Positions 26,911 to 36,775 are shown, counted from the first letter of the stretch. The stretch: 64,000 bases of DNA from Hymenobacter edaphi (GCF_003258365.1 NZ_QHKM01000001.1:1-64000); one strand, 5' to 3'. Program-made: numbers and translations. Notes: generated from the sequence alone by a model not told the origin.

Positions 26911-27345
26911 ATGGATAAGCGAGGTAAACTTAATGCTATAATCAACTCCTGTGAGCTTGTCTTTGGGCGTGGGGCCGCCAGCAGTTGGAAACATAGTGAT
27001 TTTGTCGACCTAAGCCGTGATATTCTGCGCGATACAAAAACTAATATCAGCCCGAATACGCTTAAGCGTATTTTGGAAAGATTTCCGTTGACGACGACTA
27101 TTGGCCGCAGCAGGCTACTATTGAAGCGCTTGAGCGATTTTGCGGCTACTCCACGCAAGAAGCCACTCGGTCCCGTTTAATCCAGGTTTCTCAACATTAA
27201 GAGTTTGTGCCGGTTGTTGAACCGCCTGCGGCTATTGCCATAGAACCTGTTGCCGGCCCTAAACCTGGGAGCTTCAACAAGCGCAAAGCCGGGTTTGCTC
27301 TAGCGGCTATTATCCTGGCCTTTCTGGGCCTGCTAACCTTAAAAC
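26911..27345 (+). pseudogene. Broken conserved Bacteroidota membrane protein
   Basis: Starts at ATG 26911 with MDKRGKLNAIINSCELVFGR and continues in frame to about 27071. There a run of four T (27071-27074) appears to lack one T: restoring it gives FGKISVDDDYWPQQ and then ATIEALERFCGYSTQEATRS, a natural continuation. That second frame is interrupted by TAA at 27198-27200, then continues with EFVPVVEPPAAIA and a membrane-spanning segment FALAAIILAFLGLLTL, before running into unrelated DNA near 27346. The N-terminal pattern resembles a family of unknown function that I recall from cytophagales. At least one frameshift, one nonsense codon and a truncation make it non-functional. Confidence 0.75.
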
Positions 27346-27746
27346 CGCGAAACCTTCCGGGCCGATGCCGGCTGTAAGGGCAAGCGGGTGCTGCTCGATT
27401 TCGAAGGCATCATGCTCAACGGGGAAGTCTGGCTGAACGGCCAGAAAATCGGGCGGACCGACTACGGCTACTTGGGCTTTGAATCGGACATTGCTGCGGT
27501 GCTCCGCTACGACGCCGACAACGTGGTGGCCGTGCGGGCCTCGACGGGCGAAACCGGCAGCTCCCGCTGGTACACCGGCGGCGGGCTGTTTCGGGATGTG
27601 CACTTGGTGGTGAAAGACACGCTGCACAACGGCTTTGCCATGGCCATTCTGCGGGCTGGTCAGAAAGCAGGACTGTAAAACTGAAAGTCAGCGCGGCGGG
27701 CCTGAAAGGCGTTGATAAAACCTTGCGCGTCGGCTCGGGCCGGTAG
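27346..27746 (+). pseudogene. Remnant of a GH2 glycosidase, internally deleted
   Basis: From about 27346 the frame encodes TFRADAGCKGKRVLLDFEG, then a typical GH2 sugar-binding jelly-roll (VWLNGQKIGRTDYGYLGFE, SRWYTGGGLFRDVHLV). Right after VVKDTLH (about 27630) it jumps to NGFAMAILRAGQKAG, which resembles the extreme C-terminus of large GH2 enzymes; the catalytic barrel is absent. One base is also missing near 27672: restoring the frame gives TVKLKVSAAGLKGVDKTLRV and a stop at 27744. The piece abuts the preceding pseudogene with no spacer. Confidence 0.75.
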
Positions 27747-27885
27747 GGCGGGGCCGCTGGGGTAAGCGGTTAGCCCATCGAACAATCAGGCCGAGCGCAG
27801 CGAACCGAAGGTCGATGCAGGCAAGCAGGACGTTCAACGGGCTTTCTGGCCGCCCAGCCGGGGTATTGGACTGGGGGCCAGAGGT
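27747..27885. other. Short spacer with repeat-like phrase
   Basis: Contains GAGCGCAGCGAACCGAAGGTCGA (split here as GAGCGCAGCGAACC and GAAGGTCGA) near 27792-27815, resembling GAGCAGAGCGAACC...CAGGTCGA near 48196-48217. No gene seen. Confidence 0.45.
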
Positions 27886-30800
27886 TCAGCGCACGGCTTT
27901 GTTGTTATCGGTTAAATTCCAGTCAATGAGCAGATGGCGGGGGTCGAACCCAGCTGTAGCGGGGCGGTGCGGTACGGACAACACAATCGTCTGCCGGCCG
28001 GATTTGATCCGGTGCTTTTGCAGGTAGAGCGGCTTGCCGACCTGCTTACCCGCTTCGGCGGGGGCGAAGACACCGATTTCCACCCACTCCTGCATCGGGC
28101 GTTGCGTCTCGGTGCCGATGCTGTCCACCACCTGCTTGCTGGCCTGCAGGGTGAGCGTGAGCTGCCAGGTACCGCCTTTGAGCTGCTTGGCGGTGGCGGC
28201 TTCCGTCGTCAGCTCCCAAAAGGTATTGGCCCGGAACAAGTCGTGCAGCAGCGGTTGGAGCGAGTCGGGCGTGGCCAGCTGCAGCTCCCGGTAGAGGTCC
28301 AGCGACGTGGGCCGGGGCAGCGTGCCGGGGCGGTGGTGCGCCAGCAAGTTCCGCAGCGCCCCGTTGACCCGGTCCCGGCCCATGTACTGGCTCAGGGCGT
28401 ACAGCGCCAGGGGGCCTTTGCGGTAGTTCTGGTAAAAGTCGCCATCAGCCTGCAGCAGCGGCTTGGCCGCCCGGGTGCGCGGAGTTTCGTTTTCTTCCCG
28501 CAGAAAACGCAGCAGCGCCTGCAGGTGCTCAGCACCGTACTGATCTTCCAGCATGCCCATGGCCGAGTACCACGCCAGGCTTTCGGTAATCAGGCCGGCG
28601 CCTTCCACGTAGGCCTGTTTGAGCTGGTTGCCCCACCACTGATGCGCTACCTCGTGCGCCACCACGGCCGTCACCAGGTCGAAGCCCCGCTCATCAGCCT
28701 GCGGATTCAGCAGGAAAAAGCCCTCCTCCGCCGTGATGTCGATGGGCGCGGCGTGGTGCCCGAAGGCGTAGCTGGGATGGGCCACGAAGCGGAGCTGCCG
28801 GTGCGGGTAGGGCCCGAACTGCGTGGCGTAATAGGCCAGCGACGCCTGGGCGCTGCGGACCATGCGCGCCGGGTTCTGCGTCTGCCCCGGGGGGTAATAA
28901 ACCTGGATGGCAACGGCCTGCCCCGGGCCGGCCGCGGGGTTGGGCCATTGCCCTTCCTGCACCGCGTAGTTGGCCGAGAAAATGGCGTATTCATTCCGAA
29001 TGGGCGCATCCGTAGCGTAGTGGAAGTAGCGGCGCCCGCTCTGAGTCCAGGTCCGGCGCAGGGTGCCCGGCGCCACCACCGTCTGGCCCGCATCCGTACC
29101 CACAATGGCCTCGAAGCGGATTTGCTCGGCAAAGGGAGCGTAGCGGCGGGCGGCCACATCGTAGAGCGAGTAGGTAGCGGGCCGGGGCGGAAGGCCATAG
29201 GCTTTGCGGGGACCGGCCTCGTCCAGTTCCCGGTAGGGCTGGTACCCGATAACGGGAAGCCACTCCAGGTTCCGGAAGCTGGTGCCATTTGCCAGCACCT
29301 GCGCGTCGGCGCCGTCGTTGGAAAAGCCCCGCGCCCGGTGTTTTACTTGGAAGCGCAGGCGCAGCGTGTCGCCGGGGGGCAGGGGCTGCGCCAACGCGTA
29401 GATGCGGTGGCCCAGCGCCGCGTCGACGAGCACCGGCCTGGCGGGCTGGCTGAAGTGCACCGCGGTGGTTGCCACGCCGGCGCCCGTTCCCAGGTGAACC
29501 GAGTCGATGGGTACCTGGCTGTTATTTACCAGCAGATAGGTGCCCTGCAGGTCGACCGCCCGCTGCCGGGGGTAGATTGCGACCTGCAGGTTTACGCCGG
29601 TCAGCACGGGCTGGGGAGTGTGCTGGTAGCGGCGGTAGCGCTGCTCGTAGGCCGCCCGCTGCGCCGTGGCGGCGGCGCGGCTGGTGTAATCGTGCAGCAC
29701 GTTGGTGTTGTAGAAAATAAACCCGCCGCCCGCCAGGATGCCTGCCCCGGCCGCCGCCGAAACCAGAACGGCAGAACCCGTGAAGCGTCGCCGCGCCAGC
29801 TGGAGCCGGGCGGCCCCGCTGCCTTCCCGGCCCCGCACCCAGAACAGCATTGCCAGCACGGCCAGCAGCAGCGCCCACGCCACCCAGTAGCCCTTAAACC
29901 ACAGCCAGGGAGCCAGCGTCGGCCCGAAGCCGGCCATGTCGGTGTACGTCCAGGGCGGGGCGGCGCCGAAGATGAGCAGCTTGTGCTCGATGCCCAGCGT
30001 AGGCGCAAAGCACATGAACCCGTAGACCAGCAGGGCCACCAGATGCCCCACAAACTTCTGATTCACCAGCACGTGCACGGTGAGGGCCAGCAGGGCCAGC
30101 AGCAGGCAGTCGATTAGCTGCAGTCCGAACAGGGCCCGCACGTACAGGCCGATTTCAGGGGCAGCACCACCGATGGCCGTCTGGGCCACCAGGCCCGCCG
30201 TCATCAGGAAGGCCAGCCACACCACCAACACCAGGGCCAGCGCCAGAAACCGGCTTAGGAAAAGTACCCACTCGGGCACCGGCGCCGCGTTGGCCATGTC
30301 GCTCAGGCCGGTTTCCCGTTCCCGCCACACCAGCTCGCCGGCATAGAAAATAAGGAGCAACACGATGAGGACCCAGAAAGCGGCCGGCCCCGCCAGCGGC
30401 GCGGTCAGGTACTCCAGCACAAAGTCGGTGCGGGGCAGCAGGGGCACGCCCCGGCCCTTCAGGTTCCCGGGGATGGTCAGGCCGATCAACAGGGCCAGCA
30501 GGGCCAGCAGGGGAAGACCGGCCTTGCTTTTGGCGAGTTGCAGAAAGGACTTCCAGGTGATGAGGCGCAACTGGCGCAGCTCGGTGGCCCAGCCGTACGT
30601 TCCCCGGGCCGGCGGCAGCGCTTCCCCGGAGCCCCAGTTCAGTTTTTCCCAGGCCGCCACTGCGGCGGGCAGCGGTTTACCCGCCGGCGGTTTGTGGCCG
30701 GTTTCGGGCAGCACAAACTGAAACCGGAAGTAGGTAAACGCGAGCAGGCCCAGCGAAATGCCGAACCACAGGAGGCGGTTGGCGAGAAAGGAGCCCTCCA

Positions 30801-31500
30801 GCAGCAAAAAACGCGTGTTTTTCTCCTGCGGGCTCCAGTCAACGGACAGATGGCTCAGCACCGGGCCAAAACTCATCGGGTCGGCCAGATTGCCCCATTC
30901 GCCCCCTTTCTCCAGCAGCGGCCAGATCGTGTAGGCCGCCGCGAACAGGGCCGCTCCGACCAGGTAGCTGGCCAGGGCCCGGCGGCTGAGCGCCGCCGCC
31001 GAAAATTGCATGGCCGTCGCGAAAAAGGCGTTGGGCAGCGCAATAAAGCAAAAGGTAGTCAGGTAGGGGGCCACCCGGAACGGCCCCAGAATCTCGGCTT
31101 CTACCCCGGCAAAGTGCATGGCCAGCAGCATTCCCACCGGGATGGCGAGCAGCTGAAAGGCGCTGAGGGCAAAGGCGGCCAGGTAGCGCCCGCCCAGGTA
31201 GGCGGCTTTGCTGGCGGGGGCCGCGTAGGTGAGCAAATGCATGCGGGTCTGCACGTCGCGGGCCGCCGCCTCGCCGGCCACGGAGGCGCCTATCACCAGC
31301 CAAAACACGCAGCAGATAACCGTGACGGCTGCCATGACGATGGGCGCATTCAGCAGAATGTACCCGTCCCGCGCATCGGAGGCATAGTTGGCAATGACCA
31401 CCAGAAACGTGATGAGCAACAGGACCCCGAAGTAGAGCCAGGTGGTGGCCCGGCGCAGCTGGTAGCGGAATTCCAGCGCAAAAATCCGTTGGAACTTCAT
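27886..31500 (-). CDS. ABC-2 permease fused to M1-family metallopeptidase
   Basis: Inner-membrane fusion protein of 1204 residues. The frame stays open to 32412, but the ATG at 31500 overlaps the ATPase stop by four bases (ATGA), fixing the start. The N-terminal half has about twelve membrane helices in two ABC-2-type groups (first near residues 20-240, second near 370-600). The C-terminal third is an M1 aminopeptidase-like domain with zinc site HEVAH (His949, Glu950, His953) and Glu973 in LITESLAWY. The His-to-Glu spacing is one residue longer than the textbook HEXXH-X18-E. The ATPase partner lies just upstream. Such fusions occur in Bacteroidota; the substrate is unknown. Confidence 0.9.
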   Translation of the reverse strand: MKFQRIFALEFRYQLRRATTWLYFGVLLLITFLVVIANYASDARDGYILLNAPIVMAAVTVICCVFWLVIGASVAGEAAARDVQTRMHLLTYAAPASKAAYLGGRYLAAFALSAFQLLAIPVGMLLAMHFAGVEAEILGPFRVAPYLTTFCFIALPNAFFATAMQFSAAALSRRALASYLVGAALFAAAYTIWPLLEKGGEWGNLADPMSFGPVLSHLSVDWSPQEKNTRFLLLEGSFLANRLLWFGISLGLLAFTYFRFQFVLPETGHKPPAGKPLPAAVAAWEKLNWGSGEALPPARGTYGWATELRQLRLITWKSFLQLAKSKAGLPLLALLALLIGLTIPGNLKGRGVPLLPRTDFVLEYLTAPLAGPAAFWVLIVLLLIFYAGELVWRERETGLSDMANAAPVPEWVLFLSRFLALALVLVVWLAFLMTAGLVAQTAIGGAAPEIGLYVRALFGLQLIDCLLLALLALTVHVLVNQKFVGHLVALLVYGFMCFAPTLGIEHKLLIFGAAPPWTYTDMAGFGPTLAPWLWFKGYWVAWALLLAVLAMLFWVRGREGSGAARLQLARRRFTGSAVLVSAAAGAGILAGGGFIFYNTNVLHDYTSRAAATAQRAAYEQRYRRYQHTPQPVLTGVNLQVAIYPRQRAVDLQGTYLLVNNSQVPIDSVHLGTGAGVATTAVHFSQPARPVLVDAALGHRIYALAQPLPPGDTLRLRFQVKHRARGFSNDGADAQVLANGTSFRNLEWLPVIGYQPYRELDEAGPRKAYGLPPRPATYSLYDVAARRYAPFAEQIRFEAIVGTDAGQTVVAPGTLRRTWTQSGRRYFHYATDAPIRNEYAIFSANYAVQEGQWPNPAAGPGQAVAIQVYYPPGQTQNPARMVRSAQASLAYYATQFGPYPHRQLRFVAHPSYAFGHHAAPIDITAEEGFFLLNPQADERGFDLVTAVVAHEVAHQWWGNQLKQAYVEGAGLITESLAWYSAMGMLEDQYGAEHLQALLRFLREENETPRTRAAKPLLQADGDFYQNYRKGPLALYALSQYMGRDRVNGALRNLLAHHRPGTLPRPTSLDLYRELQLATPDSLQPLLHDLFRANTFWELTTEAATAKQLKGGTWQLTLTLQASKQVVDSIGTETQRPMQEWVEIGVFAPAEAGKQVGKPLYLQKHRIKSGRQTIVLSVPHRPATAGFDPRHLLIDWNLTDNNKAVR

Positions 31501-32453
31501 AGCGCTACCTCCTCCGCTTTCAGTTGCCGGCTGGCCGGGCCGAGGCAGCCGGTCAGGGCGCTGAAATAGACGTCCTCCAGATCCGGCTCCACCGGCTCGA
31601 ACCCGGGGGCGGGCCGGGCCGGGCTGTGCACGTGCACCAGGGTGCGGCCGCTCAGCAGCTTGGCCGAAATGATCCGGTGCTCCTGCGCCAGCGCGGGCAG
31701 GGCGTGTTTGTCGGTCAGCTTGCGCCAGATCTGGCCTTGCAGCGCCGCCACGGCCGCCAGCGGCTGGGCCTCCAGCAGAATCCGGCCCTGGTTGATGATG
31801 GCCATGTTCGTGCACAGCTCCGCCACGTCCGCCACGATGTGCGTGGAGAGAATCACGACGCTGTTTTCCCCCAGTTCGCTGAGCAGGTTCAGGAAACGCA
31901 CCCGCTCGGCCGGGTCCAGGCCCGCCGTGGGCTCGTCCACAATCAGCAGGCGGGGGTTGCCCAGCAGGGCCACCGCCACGCCGAAGCGCTGCTTCATGCC
32001 CCCGGAGTAGCCGCCCAGGTTCTGCTTGCGCTTGTCCCACAGATTGGTTTGCCGGAGCAGCGCCTCGGTGGTTTCGCGGCGCACCGTCCGGTCGGTGATG
32101 CCCTTGAGCACCGCGAAGTAGTCGAGCAGCTCCTGCGCGCTGGCTTTGGGGTACACCCCGAACTCCTGGGGCAGGTAGCCCAGCGTCTGGCGCACCGCCT
32201 CCTTCTGCTGCACCACGTCGATGTCGCCCAGCAGCAGCTGCCCGGAATCGGGCTCCTGCAGGGTGGCGAGCGTGCGCATCAGGGTTGATTTGCCGGCGCC
32301 GTTCGGGCCTAGCAGCCCGTACATGCCCGGCGGAATATCCAGCGACACATTCTGCAGGGCCTGCACGCCATTCGCATACCGTTTGGAGACGTTGCGGATG
32401 GTCAGGCCACACGGGGGCTTTACCACGGTATCGGATGTGCTTCGGTTCAACAT
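31497..32453 (-). CDS. ABC transporter ATP-binding protein
   Basis: Cytoplasmic ATPase of 318 residues. The frame opens earlier, but MLNRSTSDTV at 32453 precedes the first conserved strand. Walker A is GPNGAGKS (about 49-56), the signature is YSGGMKQR, Walker B is LLIVDEPTAGLDP, and the switch His is in LSTHIVAD. The C-terminal extension (about 230-318) is of the type found in ABC-2 exporters. It is translationally coupled to the permease/peptidase fusion and divergent from the LytS-type kinase, 238 bp away. Confidence 0.95.
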   Translation of the reverse strand: MLNRSTSDTVVKPPCGLTIRNVSKRYANGVQALQNVSLDIPPGMYGLLGPNGAGKSTLMRTLATLQEPDSGQLLLGDIDVVQQKEAVRQTLGYLPQEFGVYPKASAQELLDYFAVLKGITDRTVRRETTEALLRQTNLWDKRKQNLGGYSGGMKQRFGVAVALLGNPRLLIVDEPTAGLDPAERVRFLNLLSELGENSVVILSTHIVADVAELCTNMAIINQGRILLEAQPLAAVAALQGQIWRKLTDKHALPALAQEHRIISAKLLSGRTLVHVHSPARPAPGFEPVEPDLEDVYFSALTGCLGPASRQLKAEEVAL

Positions 32454-32691
32454 GTAAGAGGAGGGAAGTGGAGCACCCAGGCCGAGGCCTGCTGATGCTA
32501 ATTCAGTCCAAAGCAATTCCGGCCGCCTCGGACGGCGAAAACCGATATGCTGATGCGGTGAAGTAATCGACCAAGTCGGGGTTTGCTTCCGCCAACGCGC
32601 TGGCCGGCTCCTTTTCCCCGCCCGTAGATTCGCCCGGGCCGCTGGTCGAAACGGAGGGCCCGGGCCGGGACGGAAAAGGCAACTTTGTGCT

Positions 32692-33717
32692 ATGGAGCGC
32701 GTCAAAAAAATCTTCTGGCTGATTCACCTGTCCGTTTGGGTCCTGTTCACCTTGCTGGCCGGCCTGCAGCTGGGCAGCGAAGGTGATGCCTACTGGCTTA
32801 GCACGACGGCGGGGTTTATTGCGACCTGCCTGTATATCTTCTACAGTCATTTCGGCCTGCTGACCTGGTACACGGGCCAGCGAAAAGACCGGGGCTACTG
32901 GCTCCGACTGGCGGGAATCGGGTTAACCGGGCCCTTGCCCTTCCTGCTCGTCCACCAAAAGCCGTTTGATTCAGATTATTATCTGATGCACCTGGTCACG
33001 ACGGTTCCCATCTTTCTCTTCCTGAGCTGGCTGGCCCGGGTCACCGAGACGCTGGTGCTGAACACCATCAAGAAAGAGCAGCTGGAAAAGCAGGCCGTGG
33101 AGGCGGAATTACATTATCTGAAGTCGCAGATCAACCCGCACTTCCTCTTCAATACCCTCAACAACATTCACACGCTGGTGTACAAACAGGCCCCGGCCGC
33201 CCCGGAGGCGGTGGTGCAGCTGGCCTCGCTGATGCGCTACATGATTTACGAGTCCAATGCCGCCACCGTGCCGCTGACCCGGGAAATGGACTATTTGCGG
33301 GACTACGTGAGCTTGCAGCAGCTGCGCTACAAGAACAGTCCGGTGGTCGACCTGCAGCTGGACGGGGCGGCGGAATCCTGCTACATTGCCCCCCTGCTGT
33401 TCATTCACCTGCTGGAAAACGCCTACAAACACAGCCCCGCCCGGCTGGCGCCCGGCGACCTGCGGGTGCGGGTGGCCGTCAACGAGGACACGCTGACGTT
33501 TTGCGTGCAGAACCCCGTAGCGCCCCCAACGGCTAATCCGCTGGAAGAGCCGGGGGGCATCGGGCTGCCCAACGTGCGCAAAAGGCTGGCGCTGCTGTAT
33601 CCGGGCCAGCATACGCTCACCATTCAGAACACCGGCGCCACCTTTACGGTCACGCTCACCATTCACGGCCTTCACGCCCCGGCTCATGAAAGACAAGCTC
33701 ACCTGCTACATCATTGA
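32692..33717 (+). CDS. LytS-type sensor histidine kinase
   Basis: Membrane sensor kinase of 341 residues. Four hydrophobic segments lie between about 8 and 125, followed by a short coiled linker. The His_kinase motif INPHFLFN has His150 as phosphoacceptor, and the ATPase domain shows LLENAYKHS (N box) and GGIGLPNVRKRL (G box). No extracellular sensor domain is visible, so it may read a membrane signal or the neighbouring transporter. It overlaps the LytTR regulator gene by 32 bases. Confidence 0.94.
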   Translation: MERVKKIFWLIHLSVWVLFTLLAGLQLGSEGDAYWLSTTAGFIATCLYIFYSHFGLLTWYTGQRKDRGYWLRLAGIGLTGPLPFLLVHQKPFDSDYYLMHLVTTVPIFLFLSWLARVTETLVLNTIKKEQLEKQAVEAELHYLKSQINPHFLFNTLNNIHTLVYKQAPAAPEAVVQLASLMRYMIYESNAATVPLTREMDYLRDYVSLQQLRYKNSPVVDLQLDGAAESCYIAPLLFIHLLENAYKHSPARLAPGDLRVRVAVNEDTLTFCVQNPVAPPTANPLEEPGGIGLPNVRKRLALLYPGQHTLTIQNTGATFTVTLTIHGLHAPAHERQAHLLHH

Positions 33718-34414
33718 GGACGAGCATCTGGCCCAGGAAATACTGGAGGAGTACATCCGCAAGGTGTCGTTTCTGGAGCTGAAAGGGTGCTTCATGAGCC
33801 CCCTGGAAGCCGCCGGACCTTTGGCGGCCGACAAACCCGATCTGCTGTTTCTGGACATCAACATGCCGGATCTGGATGGGCTCAGCTTTATTCCGATGCT
33901 GAATCCCAAGCCCATGATCATCCTCACGACGGCCTATGATCAGTACGCGCTGAAGGCGTACGATCTGGAGGTCAAGGACTACCTGCTCAAACCCTTCACG
34001 TTCGAGCGGTTTTACAAGGGCGTTTTGCGCCTGTACCAGGAGCAAAGCCCCCGCCCGGCCCTGGACAAGCCGGGGGAAAAAGCGGAGCCGAAGCCGGAGC
34101 AGGAGTATATCTTTCTCAAGGTGGGCCACCGCATTCAGAAGGTGGCAGTCCGCGACATTCTCTTTGCGGAGGGCATGAAAGACTACCTGCGCATTCATAC
34201 CACCGACGAGAAGCTGATGACGCTGCTCAGCTTTGCCAAGCTGGAAGAGCTGTTGCCCGCCCCGGATTTTGTCCGCGTGCACCGCTCCTTTCTGGTCGCC
34301 GTCGACAAAATCGACCACATCGAGAAAAACCGGATTCAGATTGCCGACCAGGTTATTCCCATCAGCGACACCTATGCCGAGGCTTTTTACAAAATGCTGA
34401 GGGGGTTCCACTAG
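33686..34414 (+). CDS. LytTR response regulator
   Basis: Two-domain regulator of 242 residues. The receiver domain (about 1-120) has the acidic pair Glu11-Asp12, phosphoacceptor Asp57 in LFLDINMPD and Lys in YLLKPF. The LytTR DNA-binding domain (about 140-242) includes GHRIQKVAVRDILFAEGMKDY and VRVHRSFLV. It overlaps the kinase gene upstream and is divergent from the ABC/M1 operon, the likely but unproven target. Confidence 0.95.
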   Translation: MKDKLTCYIIEDEHLAQEILEEYIRKVSFLELKGCFMSPLEAAGPLAADKPDLLFLDINMPDLDGLSFIPMLNPKPMIILTTAYDQYALKAYDLEVKDYLLKPFTFERFYKGVLRLYQEQSPRPALDKPGEKAEPKPEQEYIFLKVGHRIQKVAVRDILFAEGMKDYLRIHTTDEKLMTLLSFAKLEELLPAPDFVRVHRSFLVAVDKIDHIEKNRIQIADQVIPISDTYAEAFYKMLRGFH

Positions 34415-34455
34415 GGCGGCGGCGGGCCCAGGTGCGGCGTAAGGCCCCAAACGAA

Positions 34456-34486
34456 ACAAGCCCACCCGGTTTCCGGGTGGGCTTGT
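34456..34486. terminator. Bidirectional hairpin between LytTR gene and icd
   Basis: Perfect 14-bp stem ACAAGCCCACCCGG (34456-34469) and its complement (34473-34486), loop TTT, between convergent genes. No T run on either side. Confidence 0.75.
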
Positions 34487-34503
34487 AAGGGCCGGCGGCG
34501 GGC

Positions 34504-35736
34504 TTATTTGCCGAGCTTGGCTTTCAGGTTGGTGTCCAGGGCTTCCAGGAACTCCTCGGTGTAGAGGTAGTCGCGGCCGTGCTCCACCTTGTTGCCGTGG
34601 ATGCAGACGGCCAGGTCCTTGGTCATCTTGCCGCTTTCCACGGTTTCGATGCACACGGCTTCGAGGGCCTTGCAGAAGTCAATCAGCTCCTGGTTGCCGT
34701 CGAGGATGCCGCGGAACTCCAGGCCGCGCGTCCAGGCGAAGATGCTGGCAATCGGGTTGGTGGAGGTGGGCTTGCCCTTCTGATGGTCGCGGTAGTGGCG
34801 CGTCACGGTGCCGTGGGCGGCTTCGGCTTCCATCGTCTTGCCGTCGGGCGTCACCAGCGTGGAGGTCATCAGGCCCAACGAGCCGAAGCCCTGCGCCACG
34901 GTGTCGCTCTGCACGTCGCCGTCGTAGTTTTTGCAGGCCCACACGAAGTTGCCGTTCCACTTCAGCGCCGAGGCCACCATGTCGTCGATCAGGCGGTGCT
35001 CGTAGGTGATGCCGGCTTCCTGGAACTTGGCTTGGTAGTCCTGCTCGTAGATTTCCTGGAAGATGTCCTTGAAGCGGCCGTCGTACTTCTTCAGGATGGT
35101 GTTCTTGGTGCTCAGGTACAGCGGCCAGCCCTTCATCAGGGCCTGGTTGAAGCAGGCGTGGGCGAAGCCGCGGATGCTTTCGTCGGTGTTGTACATGGCC
35201 AGGGCCACGCCGTCGCTCTTGAAGTTGAACACCTCAAACGACTGCGCCTCGCCGCCGTCCTCCGGCTGGAAGGTGATGGTGAGCTTGCCCTTGCCCTTGG
35301 TCACGAAGTCGGTGGCGCGGTACTGGTCGCCGAAGGCGTGGCGGCCGATGCAGATGGGCGCGGTCCAGTTCGGCACCAGGCGCGGCACGTTCTGCATCAC
35401 GATAGGCTCGCGGAACACGGTGCCGTCCAGGATGTTGCGGATGGTGCCGTTCGGCGACTTCCACATCTGCTTCAGGTTGAACTCCTTCACCCGCTCCTCG
35501 TCGGGGGTGATGGTGGCGCACTTGATGCCCACGCCGTACTGCTTGATGGCGTTGGCCGCGTCGATGGTCACCTGGTCGTTGGTTTCATCGCGGTACTCAA
35601 TCCCGAGGTCGTAGTACTTGATGTCCAGCTCCAGGTAGGGGGTAATGAGCTTGTCCTTGATGAATTTCCAGATGATGCGCGTCATTTCGTCGCCATCCAG
35701 CTCCACAACGGGGTTTGCTACCTTGATTTTGCTCAT
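34504..35736 (-). CDS. icd: Isocitrate dehydrogenase (NADP)
   Basis: TCA-cycle enzyme of 410 residues oxidising isocitrate to 2-oxoglutarate. It belongs to the type shared with eukaryotic homodimeric enzymes: [14 protein letters not shown] at the start, [19 protein letters not shown] (substrate loop), [13 protein letters not shown] and the [11 protein letters not shown] coenzyme region. It stands alone, with convergent and unrelated neighbours. The 234 bases upstream contain GC-rich palindromic stretches but no clear promoter. Confidence 0.96.
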   Translation of the reverse strand: MSKIKVANPVVELDGDEMTRIIWKFIKDKLITPYLELDIKYYDLGIEYRDETNDQVTIDAANAIKQYGVGIKCATITPDEERVKEFNLKQMWKSPNGTIRNILDGTVFREPIVMQNVPRLVPNWTAPICIGRHAFGDQYRATDFVTKGKGKLTITFQPEDGGEAQSFEVFNFKSDGVALAMYNTDESIRGFAHACFNQALMKGWPLYLSTKNTILKKYDGRFKDIFQEIYEQDYQAKFQEAGITYEHRLIDDMVASALKWNGNFVWACKNYDGDVQSDTVAQGFGSLGLMTSTLVTPDGKTMEAEAAHGTVTRHYRDHQKGKPTSTNPIASIFAWTRGLEFRGILDGNQELIDFCKALEAVCIETVESGKMTKDLAVCIHGNKVEHGRDYLYTEEFLEALDTNLKAKLGK

Positions 35737-35970
35737 TTCAGCAGTTGAAGGGGGTTGTTGTTTGATTCAGCGGGTGAGCCCACGGCCCACCGGTGGCGGC
35801 CCCGGCGCCGACGGCGTCGTTTCCGGGGCTAAACTTAAGGCAGATTTGCTAGTCGGCCGCGGCGGGTGTGTTCCGCCCGGCCCGGCCGCGGCGCCGGGCC
35901 GCACCGCCGGCGCCGAAGCCGGCGCCGATGCAAGGCACGCAGGCGGCTGATCATAAGGGTGTTGGCCTGG

Positions 35971-36681
35971 CTACGCCGCGGCTGGCCGGAAGCGGTACTT
36001 CAGCCACACCACGTCGTGGTCGAGGGGCTGCACCTGGGTCAGGTGCAGGCGCGTGGCCGGGCCTTTGCGCAGGTACTCGCTGACTTCGAAGGTGGTCGGC
36101 GACCGGGGCGTGCCGTCGGCTATGGGCAGCAGCAGCAGGCTCAGCTCGTCGATGAGGCCGGCATTGAGCAGGGAGCCGTTCAGGTGCCCGCCGCCCTCCA
36201 GCATCAGCGTCTGGATGGGAAACAGCGCGGCCAGCTGCTCCAGGGCCGCGGCAAAATCAATTTCCGTGGCGCCGGCAAACAGGTAGGAAATGCGCCGGCG
36301 CTGCAGGTAATGAAGATAGGCGTCGCTCACCTGCTCGGTCAGCACCTCGATGATATGGTCGCCGCCGGTGGTGTTGGCGTCCCAGCCGAGCTTGCCGTGG
36401 GCATCGACGGCAATGGCAAAGGAGCGGGCCTGCGCGTCGCCGATAAACGGCTCCCGCGCTATCGGCTGCGGGGCCGGCAGCAGCTCGGGCTGTACCCCGC
36501 CCGAGAAGTCGCGCTCCATGGTGATGCGCCCGCACATCCAGGCCTGGCTGGTGAAGGTGTCGTGGTACTGCTCGAAATACCCGGCGAAGGTGCGGGTCAG
36601 CTCCGCGTCGCGCCAGTTGGCCGAGAGGATTTTGCCGTCCACCGAGGACATCATGTGGCAGATGACGTAGGGTCGTTTCAT
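35971..36681 (-). CDS. RibD/dihydrofolate-reductase-fold reductase
   Basis: Cytoplasmic protein of 236 residues with the RibD C-terminal/DHFR-like fold: N-terminal PYVICHMMSSVDGKI, central AWMCGRITMERDF, and TLMLEGGGHLNGSLL followed by LIDELSLLLLPI. The deaminase half of RibD is absent and no riboflavin genes are adjacent, so it is likely a stand-alone NAD(P)H-dependent reductase with unknown substrate. Confidence 0.88.
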   Translation of the reverse strand: MKRPYVICHMMSSVDGKILSANWRDAELTRTFAGYFEQYHDTFTSQAWMCGRITMERDFSGGVQPELLPAPQPIAREPFIGDAQARSFAIAVDAHGKLGWDANTTGGDHIIEVLTEQVSDAYLHYLQRRRISYLFAGATEIDFAAALEQLAALFPIQTLMLEGGGHLNGSLLNAGLIDELSLLLLPIADGTPRSPTTFEVSEYLRKGPATRLHLTQVQPLDHDVVWLKYRFRPAAA

Positions 36682-36775
36682 GGGTCTGGCATTGGTTAGG
36701 CCTCCTGATACGGCACTGGCGGCCCCGCGGGTAGAGGGCCGGGCGCCCGGGCCGCCCCGGCGGTGCCCAAACGCG

